Source: Brachypodius melanocephalos (Eukaryota; Chordata; Aves; Passeriformes; Pycnonotidae). From it: a stretch of 64,000 bases of DNA. Under the pieces are notes generated by a model that saw nothing but the letters and a program-made list of their open reading frames with translations, searched no databases and was not told where the DNA came from. Each line of letters begins with the position of its first letter. The stretch's first letter is position 1. Below, piece after piece: positions 35,062 to 44,489 of this stretch. The translations under genes were made by a program, and so were the position numbers. The stretch is from positions 1,387,986 through 1,451,985 of the forward strand of contig VZSR01003282.1 in the NCBI GenBank assembly GCA_013398615.1, given 5' to 3'.

Positions 35062-36046
35062 CCACTAAGCTATCAACTCCAAGGCAACCCCATTTCAAGT
35101 GAAGGAACTTGGCCCAGGTCAGCATCTCCAATAAATTCCCTCGACCAAACAAGCACAAACACATTGTTCAGCTCAAATCCCAAAGCTGGCCGTGTAACCA
35201 GACTGACGTTGCTCGTTCCCTGGAGTTCGGGGAAACAAAGCTCCTTCAGATCCCAACATGACCACGGTCACTGGAGAGCAGCCCACCACCCCTGACATTT
35301 GAATGTGAAAATCTGCGGGGCTTAGGTCATAACAGAACCACCTCCTCCTCCCTGGCTACTCCAGCAAACCCCTCCCTTTTACTCATTAGTTACCAGCTTT
35401 GTGTTTATAAAGCAATAGTAAACATTGTTAGCCATTGTCAAGGCAGAAAATAATAATAAAAATAACAATAATAAACCCTCAAGCTCAGGGTCAGGGTTTC
35501 ATCCACTTGTCTGGAGAAACAGATAAGGACTTTTGAAGCTGCTGTAACAATCATGCTGTGGGTAAAACTCCCAGTGAATTCAGTGGCATGAGGTGATCAC
35601 TATCCAAGCAGGGGGCAATCCAAGATTCCCTTTGTGGAGCCAGCGAAAACAAAATCGTGAAACCCTTAATCTGGCTGTTTCAGCACAGCCCTTGAGAGTG
35701 CTCACAGACCCAACCAATTCCACCACAGAGCTTCGCTGTTATGCAGCTCCGTCTGCTTTTTCTCCAAAAGCAGAGTCCACATCTGCTAAGTGACAAAGTC
35801 AGCGTTTACGCTTTCCCCAACTATTTGGCATATTTTGAATTTTTGAGGATTAATTTCTTGAACAGTCAGCGCTGTTTGACTGCAACCCATACAAAATCCT
35901 TTGGCCGATGAGTACGAGTCTGTTTGCAATTTTGAGGGGAACACGAAAAATCCGTTCAGCTTCGTTTGAAAGGAAACCTGGAAGCAATAGACTTCATTTC
36001 TCTTCTTAGTCTAGGATACTGACTCTTTCCTTTAGTTATCTTTGTG

Positions 36047-36175
36047 GAATCATGGAATGGTTTGGCTTAGAAGGGGCTTAAAGATCCCATTCCAACCCCA
36101 CCATGGGCAGGGACACCTCCGCTATCCCAGGCTGCTGCAAGCCCCGTTCAACCTGGGACACTTCCAGGGATCCAG
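36047..36175 (-). mobile_element. CR1 LINE 3' end, antisense, cut by the assembly gap
   Basis: Reads CATGGAATGGTTTGGCTTAG, CATGGGCAGGGACACCTCCG and CACTTCCAGGGATCCAG, then runs into N. Confidence 0.85.
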
Positions 36176-36275
36176 NNNNNNNNNNNNNNNNNNNNNNNNN
36201 NNNNNNNNNNNNNNNNNNNNNNNNNNNNNNNNNNNNNNNNNNNNNNNNNNNNNNNNNNNNNNNNNNNNNNNNNNN
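36176..36275. other. Assembly gap of exactly 100 N
   Basis: The round number suggests a placeholder of unknown true size inside a CR1 copy about 0.5 kb upstream of the NMI CpG island. Open frames crossing it are meaningless. Confidence 0.98.
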
Positions 36276-36945
36276 CCTCTCCAGCCTTTTACCGTCCCTT
36301 GGATGAGAACCCAGTGCTTTCTCTTCCTCAAAATGATCACCACTGAAATCAAAGTGGATTTATTTTTCCCAGAAACTTCTTCAGAGGTCACATTTCGGTG
36401 ACAAGCTGACACTCGGTTCTCCAGGATTCTTCTATACATTAATTTCTCAGAATGCAACATCTCCGTCCGCATGGGATTCTGTCCGCGATTGCTTTTTGCC
36501 ACGGAAGGAAACCATATTTCTTACAACACAACACTTAATCCCAGAGAATTATAAACCAAATACACAAACAAATAAATAAATACACAAACAAGTTCAGCGG
36601 AGGCCGCTAAGTTTGCCTTACTTGATTTCACGGACAAGCCCAGGCGGGACGGGCGAGCAGCGGCTCCGCCGTGAGGCGATGGCCGCCCTCACGCCTGCCC
36701 TGAGGGCGCTGCTCCAGCGCCCTTTCCCAGCCCTTCGCTCCCCGCCTCTTGCCGGGATTTTCCTGTTTTCTCCACATTTGTGCCCGTCAGCCTCATCAGG
36801 GCTGGGCTGAGGTGGCAGCACCTCCTCCCTCACTCCACACGGACGCAGTTAGAACGACCCGGCTGCAGCGGGTCCCCCCGCGGCTCCCCGGTCGTGTGAG
36901 GGGCCGGCCGGGCTGCGGCTCCTCCTTCCTCCGCGGCCGGGAAGC

Positions 36946-36957
36946 GAAAGCGAAAGG
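36946..36957 (+). promoter_or_regulatory. NMI: ISRE/IRF-type element in the NMI promoter
   Basis: GAAAGCGAAAGG fits the GAAANNGAAA core bound by IRF and ISGF3 proteins, about 110 nt before the exon 1 donor. Human NMI is interferon-inducible, so the site is where one would expect it. Inferred, not tested. Confidence 0.6.
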
Positions 36958-37019
36958 TTCTGTCTCCAGTCCCCGGAGGGCTCTGGAGGTGTCTGAGGAA
37001 CCGGCGGGGCTGCAGGAGG

Positions 37020-37064
37020 CCCGGGTCTGACCCCCAGCCCGTCCTCGGCAGTGTCCGTCGGGAG
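37020..37064 (+). other. NMI: End of the likely non-coding NMI exon 1 (5' boundary unknown)
   Basis: Defined only by the strong donor GGAG|GTGAGC at 37,064/37,065 in the CpG island. The upstream limit given is arbitrary. Confidence 0.45.
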
Positions 37065-37187
37065 GTGAGCGGTGCGGGAGCCCCTCGGGTTCCCCGCGGC
37101 GGAGGAGGAGTCGCGGATAAACCAAGGGGAGCTATTGGTTTTTATTCTTTCAGTTTCCATGGTTTGTTTTTTTTTTTCACTTCACAG

Positions 37188-37312
37188 GAAACTGCACAGA
37201 AGTCTCTGAATTTTGCCTGCTCGATCCAAACCAGAAGGGGATTCCGGGATCCATAATCTCCCTTTGAAGCCTCTGGGTGAAACAGGTTCGGCGGTGTGGG
37301 GTCAGAATCAAG
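37188..37312 (+). other. NMI: Likely non-coding NMI exon 2 (5'UTR)
   Basis: A very good acceptor (T-rich tract, then TTCACAG) and a donor (CAAG|GTGAGG) frame 125 nt without any ATG, which suits a 5'UTR exon. An alternative donor lies at 37,285 (CAG|GTTCGG). Confidence 0.45.
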
Positions 37313-37613
37313 GTGAGGATTCCCACGTGAAAGGGTCAAAACTGCCCGGATGGGTCGGGAATTTGGGCTTTGGGAATTTCAAGTTCCTGCTGGAACTTCA
37401 TGGTCAGAGAGTGTCTGACCTGTGGAGCATCCAGCCTAAATCTTAAAGGATCAAACCTTGCCCTGGCAGCCATAGATTGGCTTGGGACCCTCTGCACCTT
37501 GGCATCTCCTCCTGGTCAGCTTCCCCAATTTCCTTTTTGTTGTGGCAATGCATTCCAAATGTTAAATTATTGGCTGTGTGAAAGTGTTTCCATTTGTGTT
37601 CAGCAGGTCTTGT

Positions 37614-37975
37614 AGAATCCCAGAATGGTTTGGGGTGGAAGAGACCTTCAAGCTCATCCCATTCCACCCCTGCCCTGGGCAGAGACACCTTCCACCGTCC
37701 CAGGCTGCTCCAAGCCCTGTCCAACCTGGCCTGGGACACTTCCAGGGATCCAGGGGCAGCCACAGCTTCTCTGGGAATTCCATTCCACCTCCTCCCCACT
37801 CTCCCAACCAGGAATTCCTTCCCAATATCCCACCCAAACCTCCTCTTTCCCAGTGGGAAGCCATTCCCTGTGTCCTGTCCCTCCATCCCTTGTCCCCAGT
37901 CCCTCTCCAGCTCTCCTGGAGCCCCTTCAGGCCCTGCAAAGGGCCCTGAGGTCTCCTTTTCTCCAGGCTCTCAAG
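37614..37975 (-). mobile_element. CR1 LINE 3' end, antisense, in the NMI 5' region
   Basis: About 360 bp: AGAATCCCAGAATGGTTTGG, CTTCAAGCTCATCCCATTCC, GACACTTCCAGGGATCCAGG, CATTCCCTGTGTCCTGTCCC. A near-complete antisense counterpart of the 13.9-kb copy. Confidence 0.85.
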
Positions 37976-38287
37976 CACAGAACAGCACAGGCTGTTCCCA
38001 CGTGTGTAACAGCACAAAAGCAGCACAAAGGTAAAAACAGAACTCCCAGAACAACACAGTTGAGTTGTGCACTGCAGAATCCTCACATCTGTCTCTGGCT
38101 TTTATTTCCTAGTAAGGAAGGAGGCTTCAGATAGCCAAAATCTGTCACTTTTGCCTGTGAAATGACACATTTATGTTTAAAAATTCTTTCAGCTCAGCAC
38201 AGCTTCTGGTATTCCTGACATTCTATTGCATTAAAAAAAAATCCCAAAAGAATACGCACAATGTCATTTTTTTTCCTGTTCCCTCAG

Positions 38288-38338
38288 GTTTCCATGGATG
38301 TCACAAGCCCCCCATTATCTCTACAAGACAATGGGTTT
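38288..38338 (+). CDS. NMI: Candidate NMI exon with start codon (coding from 38294)
   Basis: A T-rich tract and CCCTCAG precede it and a perfect GTAAGT follows. The ATG at 38,294 (TTCCATGG) opens 15 codons, MDVTSPPLSLQDNGF, ending in phase 0. It joins the next exon in frame only if the second AG of the acceptor CAGAG is used. Plausible but unproven. Confidence 0.5.
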
Positions 38339-41300
38339 GTAAGTATTTCCTGATGTGCTGCCTGGGAGTAAAATCTGTCTTTGACTTTTGTGTCTCTGAC
38401 CAAAGCTTTGTGCTACCACTGCTTCTGCTTGTCTCACCTTCTTCCACCTCTTAATACTTGGGACATTCCTCATTTCCTGTTTCCATAGGGAGAATCCCAT
38501 TCCCAAGATTCTGCATCACAGATCCTCTTAGAGAACTTTCTGTCCTGCCTCTCCTGCTCATCTCTCTCTCTGGAGGATTTTAGGGGAATTTCCTTTTTCC
38601 TGGGATTCAGCTCCAGCAGTGCACAAGTGGTTTGGATGGGACTTGCCCTGGTGTTTCTTGTGTTTTCTTGGTTTTGTTTTTTTTTCTTCTTCTTTCAGGA
38701 TGGAATCTGTTGTGTAAAACCATTTTAAAAAACCAAAACAAAACAAACAGGCATCCTTTTTCTTATTATCTTCCAGCTGCATCCTTTTTATTCCCTGCAC
38801 TCAATCCCTGGAGTGAAAGAATATTTTTCCTGTTTTAACTAAGACACAGATGGGTATTTCCCTGTTGCTTAATTTGAAACTGGAAGAAATACTTCATATT
38901 TTATTATTTTTAGGAAATACCCAGCATTACCAAAAGAACTGACAAGATCATCTAATTCAGATCTTATCCAACGATTATCTAATTTAGACCTTTTCCATGC
39001 CTAAATTTCATGGTTCCCATTCAAGTTTTATGTAATCTTGAGTAAAAAGGGAGGGAATATTTCAGCAGATTTCTTTGGATTTTTTCTTTTTTTCTGCAGA
39101 ATATCGCAGCCATAGAAGCAAAACAGAACAGAGATTTTTCTCTCTCCTTGGGCTTTGTAGTTTCCCTGCCCTTGTGAACTCCTGCCCTGAATTTCAATTC
39201 TGAGATGGTTCTTTTATCACCTTCCTTGATATTACCTTTTATTATCCAATCTCCCCGAGCTTGGAAGATCAAAATCCCATTTTCACTCTTTTTTTTTTTT
39301 TTCATTGCCACCTCCTCCTGGAGGAACTGCTGAGAAAGCACAGAACTAAACCTTTGTGGGGTTGAGGGGCTTAGTTCTGTGTGGAAGGACATGGAGACAA
39401 CTTGATTTATTATTTAGCTAAATATTAACCTGGATAATTAGCAAATAATAATGGCTGGCCAGTAATTCACATTTTTGTAGATTTTTGTCCTGTCCAGCCA
39501 TTAAAATAACACAATGATTTGATCTAAGTGAATAATGTTTGAAATATTTGTTTAAATTTTTAAATTCTTTTAAATTGTTTTGGAATTGTTGCCCAACAGA
39601 GGAGAAAATGTTCCTCTTCTCTCGGCAGAGCCTGGTACCCCCTGTTCCACTTGGGGCATCCAAGGAAGAGATGGAAAAACTTAAGGATGAGCTGAAGATG
39701 TGGAAGGCAAGTTCTGCAGAGCACATGGAATCATGGAAATTTGCTAAAAGACAAAGCTCAGTGCATCCTTCTAAAATCAGATCAAACCCCCCACATTTGT
39801 AACGTCTTTAATTTGTTCTGTTCTTCAATGCTTTGTGTTAATCCCACTCTTGTAAGTTTAGTATTTACCCAAAGTGTTGAAAATAAATACGTACAAAGAG
39901 CTTACTCAAGGTTTTGTTTGTTCCTGTAGAAATAAATCTTTAAAAAATGTAAAACCTTTTTCTTTCTGCTATCCAGAAAAGAGTTGAAGAGGCTGAAAAT
40001 GTCAAAGTTGACCTCCTTCTCTCCAAATTAGCTGCTGATGCAGAGTGTGACAGAGCAGAGAAGCAGCTGACGGTGCTGAAGGAGCAAGAGGAACAGCATA
40101 AGGACAGAATGATCAGCTTTGAGGTATGGAGAAGTTCTTTGGAGGGTTGGGAAGGAGGTGTGGGTTAGGAAAGTGGCAGGAATATTCCCAGTTTCTGTGG
40201 CTTTACCAGTACTGGTCGAATATTCCACACATTTTTTTTGCTGCACTTCAATTTTTCACTGGCAGACAAAGAAAGAGTGCAACAAACTGAATCTGTTGTG
40301 GGATGAAACTCGACAAAACCAATCTTGCTCTTCCAAGATTCTCCCCTAGAGATGAGTTTCAGCTCTGGGTGAAGTGGACAAAGCTCAGTGGGTTTATTCC
40401 ATTCCCTGTGGTTACAGAGCTTGGTGTCCAAGCAGGATTCATTGTTCTGGAGGAATTACACAGCAGACAGGAGGAAGGAGAAGGACATGAAGAGGGAGGA
40501 GCAGGAGCATGGCAGAAACTGCCCAGATTTTCCTGAAATGTATTTCTGTCTTTATTTAAGTGTTCAATTTTGCATTTCATATTTTTGGCCTGTAGCAGGA
40601 ACTCTTTGTGCTAAACCAAGAGAAAGCTGAGCTGAAAAAAGAGATTGAAAAGCTCAAAGAAGACCTGGAAAAATACAATGCCCAGGAAAATCCGGTAAGG
40701 GAGGTGAAATATTTGGAAATTTGTCTTTTACAGGGGGCAGATTTTTAATTTGGGATTTTTATTTTTGAGAATGGTTTGGGTTGGAAGTGACCTTGAATCC
40801 CATCTCATTCCAAGCCCAGGAACACCTTCCACTATCCCAGTTTTCTCTAAATCCTGTCCAAACTGGCCTTGGACACTTCCAGGGATAGGGGAGCCACAGC
40901 TTTTCTGGGAAACCTGAACCTCCCCACTGAATTTATCCCTCTTAGACTGTTGGGGCCACTTGTTCAACATTTGAACCTCTTCTTATTTCAGTATAAAATT
41001 GAAATTATTTTCCCTGGCAAGACAGTTTGAAGCAGGCAGAGGATATGGAAATAAATCCAAGAGGTACTGAAAGCGTGAGGGGAACAAAAACAAGCAGACA
41101 TTTATTAAATGGAAGGCAGTGGAATAAAAGAAAAATACCCATGGCATTGATAATTTCCAAGTTCTCTTTTTTTCCTGTGTCAATTCTAAAGTTGGAGATT
41201 AAAAAGAAGCTGGCAGAAATGAGGCTGAAGTTCACTCACCTGGAAGAGATGAAGGATGGTGGGGCAGATCTGGATATGGACACCCACTGTGTTTTTGGGG

Positions 41301-44300
41301 CAGCCACAGAAATCCCCTTCAGACTCAATCAGAACCAGGCACTGCTGACCTTTGAGGATGAAGAAGGTAATTAAAATGTGTATTTTAATTGCAAAATTGA
41401 TGTCTCTGATGGATTTCACCTGGTAGTGGGGTGGTTTTCCCCCAGGGGTATTTTGAAGGGAATGGGAAAAAACCTTTTGTTAATATTTTACAGAAGTAGA
41501 GCATCTTTTGACAGCTTAAAAGTTTTACTATTCCCACTCAAAATCTATTTTTGTATGTATAATTAATATTAAGTTTGCTATATTTATTGTATATTATTTA
41601 AATAATATTGTTTATTATTCGTTATTATTAAAGTTGATGTAATATTTTGTTATTATATTATTTGGCCTACATAAAACCACAGAGATTTTATGGAAATAGG
41701 CATGGATGCTTGGGATCTGGCTGCCTAATTATTATTTATTTCTCCTTTGCTGATGCAAAAGGAGATTTCTTTTTAAGAGATTGGGGAATAATTTGGGGTT
41801 TGCAGTGATTAAAAAAAGCTTTTCATATCTGTTTTCCCTCAGTTGCCCAGAGACTGACAAAGATGGGCAAGCACTGTGTGAAACTGGACAACAGAACAGC
41901 AAATGTGACCGTGAAACCTTTTGAACTTGACATGGGATTCCAGTTTGAGGTAAACAACTGAAATATGCAGCTCTAAAAATCTGAGTTCTTTAAAAGCTTT
42001 AGGTTCTGGTTTTTTCCAGTGTTTTCAGTCACAAAGTGCACAAAAATTTGATGTTTTTAGCTCCACGTCGCTGTCTCTGGAAACAAGATCAGCGTTTCAG
42101 AAATCCCTGAGCTTCCCATCCCTAAGGATTGGATGAGAGACAAACTTGAGCTGCATTTCTACAAAACTGAGCAGGCAGCAGGAGGAGGAGAAATCAAAAA
42201 TGTGACCTACAACAAGGGGTCTGGGACAGCTGTCATCACCTTCCTCAAACCTGGAGGTAGAGTCTGGAACCTTTTCTTTTCCAAACTGTGGCCAAATTGT
42301 CCATCCTGAGGTAACCACTGAGTGTTGGACACTGAGGGAGTTCCTGGATCCCTCCGAGATGTGGATGAATAAAGCAGTTGCTCATTGCATCCTTTTTGAG
42401 CAAATATAAACTGCTCCCCAGTTCATGAGCTTTCTTTCAGAACTTGTCCCAAAAAAACTGCCTTTTTTTTTTTTTCCTTCTGCATTGCCAGACATTCATA
42501 TTGCAAACAGAAAATCAGGAAAATGTGTTTGATTTTAGCTCCTGTTGCACCACAGTGAAGTTGGGCAGGCATTCCTATTGCCCAACTGGATGGAATTCCA
42601 TGATCAGTGGAGCCACATCCACTTAGAGCAGCTGCTTTAGATTTATTTCAGAGCTTTTGTGGGCATGTAATGAATTTTTTTTTTTTGGAAATGCCAGGTA
42701 AACTTTTTGAAGGATGCACTACAAGTGTGCCATCCTACATTATTTTCTACATCCACAAAGATGAGTCTGGTCTTTGAAATGGTTATAAAATATTGGTTTA
42801 ATTATATTAAATAATTAACTGGGGGTTTTTTCTTATTCTCTTACAGCAAGCAGCAAGTTTGTGGGATGCACTAAATACCCTTTCTGTGCAGAGGGAAGGT
42901 GCTTCAACCTTTGTGTCTCCCCACATTTTGATTTTCACTTGAGGAAGTTTCAGGTAAAAGAATCAACTCCAGGCTGATGGAACAGATAAGTGGGAAATAG
43001 GAGAACGGGCAGGATTTTCACTCCTTTTGTGTGAATTTAACAGCGGGTGTGAGTGTGAAATGGGCTGCTGAGCTCATGCCTTGCAGTGTGGGAGCTGTAA
43101 TTTCTTTCTAAAGGGTGTGCTGGTCTTTCCTTGATGGGATTATCTCAGCGTGGCTGTGCTGGGCTCCTTGGGAAGGAGGTCAAGCACAAAGTTCTCCAAG
43201 TCACAAAGCTCTGTCGGGATCCCAGAGTCCCAGCAGATGGAACATTTGCTCCTTCACTCCTTGATTTCACTCCTTCATCCAGCCCAAACAGTGACTCTGT
43301 CACACGGAGCTGGCTCATCACCTCCTCCCTCCAGTTGCCTGCTGCTTAATGAGTAGATGGTGATCTACTACTAGATAGTAGTAGTTGTGTATATAATTAG
43401 GCCATGGTAATTAAGGCAGGACACCCAGCAGGGCTCTCTGCAGGTGTAGGGCATGTCCTGGCAGGGATTTGATGGGCTGGTGCTGTCTGGAAATCCCCAA
43501 ATGCAGAGTGTGGGTGCATTAAAGAGGGCAGGACACACAGTTGAGGTGTGGGCTCTGAATCATGGAATCAGGGAATCTCCAGAGGGACCCACAGGATCAC
43601 GGATCCAGCTCCTGGCCATGCACTGACACCCCAAAATCCCATCCTGGGCATCCCTGGGAGTGGTGTCCAAACACTCCTGGAGCTCTTGGGATTGTGCCCG
43701 TTCCCTGGGGAGCCTGGGCAGTGCTCAGCACCCTCTGGGGGAAGAACCTTGCCCTGAAATCCAACTTAAATCAGCCCTGGCCCAGCTCCAGCTGTTCTTC
43801 CTGTGCTCCCAGAGAGCAGAGATGGGAGCTGGCCCTCAGGAGGAAGCTCCAGCCTGGGATGAGCCTCCCCTCACTCTCCTCCAACAAACCAGGCACCCTC
43901 AGCTGCTCCTCCACGGCCCCTTCATTATTTTTGAATCCAGAATTCCTGCTCTTTCCAGAGGAATTCCCACTATCTACACTCTTAACCTCACCAAAGATCC
44001 CAGCCACACCTGAGTGAGGAATTTAATTCCCATTTCTCCCACTGCTCTGGATGCACAGCTGCTGTATAATCCAGGTTTGTCCTTGCCTCCCCAGCCTTAC
44101 TGCAGGGTTTCCAAGAGGACCATTCTGCTGAAAGGAATCCCAGAGGTGGAAGAGGACGAGGAAACTGTGCAGGACATGATTGAAATTCACTTCCAAAAGC
44201 CCAGCAACGGTGGGGGGGAGATAGAGGAAATCAAATACACCTCCAGGGGAGCAGCCTATGTTTGTTTTGAGGAGGATACTGGGAGTGCCACCTCAGAAAT

Positions 44301-44316
44301 CACAAGGGACTCCTGA
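38294..44316 (+). CDS. NMI: NMI (N-myc and STAT interactor): coiled coil plus NID units
   Basis: Interferon-induced cytoplasmic/nuclear protein that binds STATs, MYC family members and IFI35. Seen: exons 38294-38338 (uncertain), 39602-39706, 39977-40123, 40599-40694, 41192-41366, 41843-41949, 42061-42256, 42847-42953 and 44095-44316 join in frame to about 399 residues. Order: short N-terminus; Glu/Lys/Leu-rich coiled coil about 35-150; first NID (QALLTFEDEE-V-AQRLTKMGKH) about 150-225; second NID (KISVSEIPELP to SGTAVITF) about 226-326; terminal third unit (SKRTILLKGIPE, EIHFQKPSNGGGEIEEIKY) ending shortly after CFEED, as in human. The coiled coil makes it longer than human NMI (307). Odd: one GC-AG intron (39,707), an ambiguous AGAG acceptor at 39,598-39,601 and a TAGCAG acceptor at 40,593-40,598. 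If the first coding exon is wrong, the start would be the ATG at 39,608. IFI35 has the same fold, but synteny and the C-terminal match point to NMI. Confidence 0.94.
39602..39706 (+). CDS. NMI: NMI exon with start of the coiled coil (GC donor)
   Basis: Encodes EKMFLFSRQSLVPPVPLGAS followed by KEEMEKLKDELKMWK. Its right border is AAG|GCAAGT, a textbook GC-AG donor; no GT donor nearby keeps the frame. An alternative start is the ATG at 39,608. Confidence 0.75.
39977..40123 (+). CDS. NMI: NMI coiled-coil exon
   Basis: 147 nt between ATCCAG and GTATGG, phase 0 at both ends. It encodes 49 residues rich in Lys, Glu and Leu (KRVEEAENVKVDLLLSKLAA, then KQLTVLKEQEEQ), a clear amphipathic coiled coil. 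Confidence 0.88.
40599..40694 (+). CDS. NMI: NMI second coiled-coil exon (TAGCAG acceptor)
   Basis: 96 nt (99 if the upstream TAG is used) to TCCG|GTAAGG, phase 0 at both ends. It encodes ELFVLNQEKAELKKEIEKLK and EDLEKYNAQENP. The acceptor TAGCAG is of the NAGNAG type and could add one Gln. Confidence 0.88.
40768..40935 (-). mobile_element. CR1 LINE 3' end, antisense, in an NMI intron
   Basis: Reads GAGAATGGTTTGGGTTGGAA, CACCTTCCACTATCCCAG and GGACACTTCCAGGGATAGGG. Confidence 0.8.
41192..41366 (+). CDS. NMI: NMI exon: coil end and first part of NID1
   Basis: 175 nt between CTAAAG and GTAATT, phase 0 to phase 1. It encodes LEIKKKLAEMRLKFTHLEEM, an acidic linker and IPFRLNQNQALLTFEDEE, which matches the human QKGQALITFEKEE. 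Confidence 0.92.
41843..41949 (+). CDS. NMI: NMI exon: second part of NID1
   Basis: 107 nt between CCTCAG and GTAAAC, phase 1 to phase 0. It encodes VAQRLTKMGKHCVKLDNRTA and VTVKPFELDMGFQFE, matching human VAQNVVSMSKHHVQ and so on. Confidence 0.94.
42061..42256 (+). CDS. NMI: NMI exon: first part of NID2
   Basis: 196 nt after TTTTAG, phase 0 to phase 1, donor GGAG|GTAGAG. It encodes LHVAVSGNKISVSEIPELP, the DKLELHF helix, the Gly-rich GGGEIKNVTYNKGSG and AVITF. Confidence 0.95.
42847..42953 (+). CDS. NMI: NMI exon: second part of NID2
   Basis: 107 nt between TTACAG and GTAAAA, phase 1 to phase 0. It encodes ASSKFVGCTKYPFCAEGRCF and VSPHFDFHLRKFQ, matching the human VSPYTEIHLKKYQ end. Confidence 0.92.
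43555..43940 (-). mobile_element. CR1 LINE 3' end, antisense, in the last NMI intron
   Basis: Reads CATGGAATCAGGGAATCTCC, CATCCTGGGCATCCCTGGGA, CCAAACACTCCTGGAGCTCT and GAGCTGGCCCTCAGGAGGAA. Same subfamily as the 8.4-kb copy. Confidence 0.75.
44095..44316 (+). CDS. NMI: NMI last exon: truncated third NID unit
   Basis: 222 nt after CCCCAG, including TGA. It encodes PYCRVSKRTILLKGIPEVEE, the helix with MIEIHFQKPSNGGGEIEEI, YVCFEED and a short Ser/Thr tail. The unit has only the first of the two exons seen in the other NID units. Confidence 0.95.
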   Translation, partial: PYCRVSKRTILLKGIPEVEEDEETVQDMIEIHFQKPSNGGGEIEEIKYTSRGAAYVCFEEDTGSATSEITRDS

Positions 44317-44478
44317 AGTTCTGAGGTTTTGTTCCTCAGAGGCACAGGAATTTATGTAAATATTGTGTTTTAATGTTCTGAAGTTGATACTGTACAAGGG
44401 CAAGCCCTACCTTTCTGTTTTGCCTCGTGGCACTGACTTTGCATAGGAGGTCAGCAAAACTCCCTGCCTGTGGTCCAG

Positions 44479-44484
44479 ATTAAA
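44479..44484 (+). terminator. NMI: Candidate NMI poly(A) signal (ATTAAA)
   Basis: ATTAAA about 165 nt after the stop codon. Further AATAAA hexamers near 45,706 and 45,858 would give a longer 3'UTR. Confidence 0.4.
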
Positions 44485-44489
44485 GCACA

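Larger units (their letters stand above)
22690..36630. other. Gene-free spacer between the divergent TNFAIP6 and NMI promoters
   Basis: I see no exon of a known gene in this 14 kb. It holds CR1 remnants, tandem duplications, a pentanucleotide satellite, a purine tract, the 336-bp inverted arms and an assembly gap, each listed separately. Short open frames here lack domain signatures. Confidence 0.65.
36640..37110 (+). promoter_or_regulatory. NMI: CpG-island promoter of NMI
   Basis: Sharp rise in G+C and CpG compared with both sides, no TATA box, an ISRE-like element at 36,946 and a consensus donor (GGAG|GTGAGC) after 37,064. These place the first, non-coding exon of NMI here; the exact transcription start is not visible. 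Confidence 0.75.

Noticed and set aside
39707..39802. Continuation of the NMI frame past 39,706 to a stop at 39,802
   Set aside because: Would end the protein before the NID domains; the GC donor followed by an in-frame coiled-coil exon is the better model.
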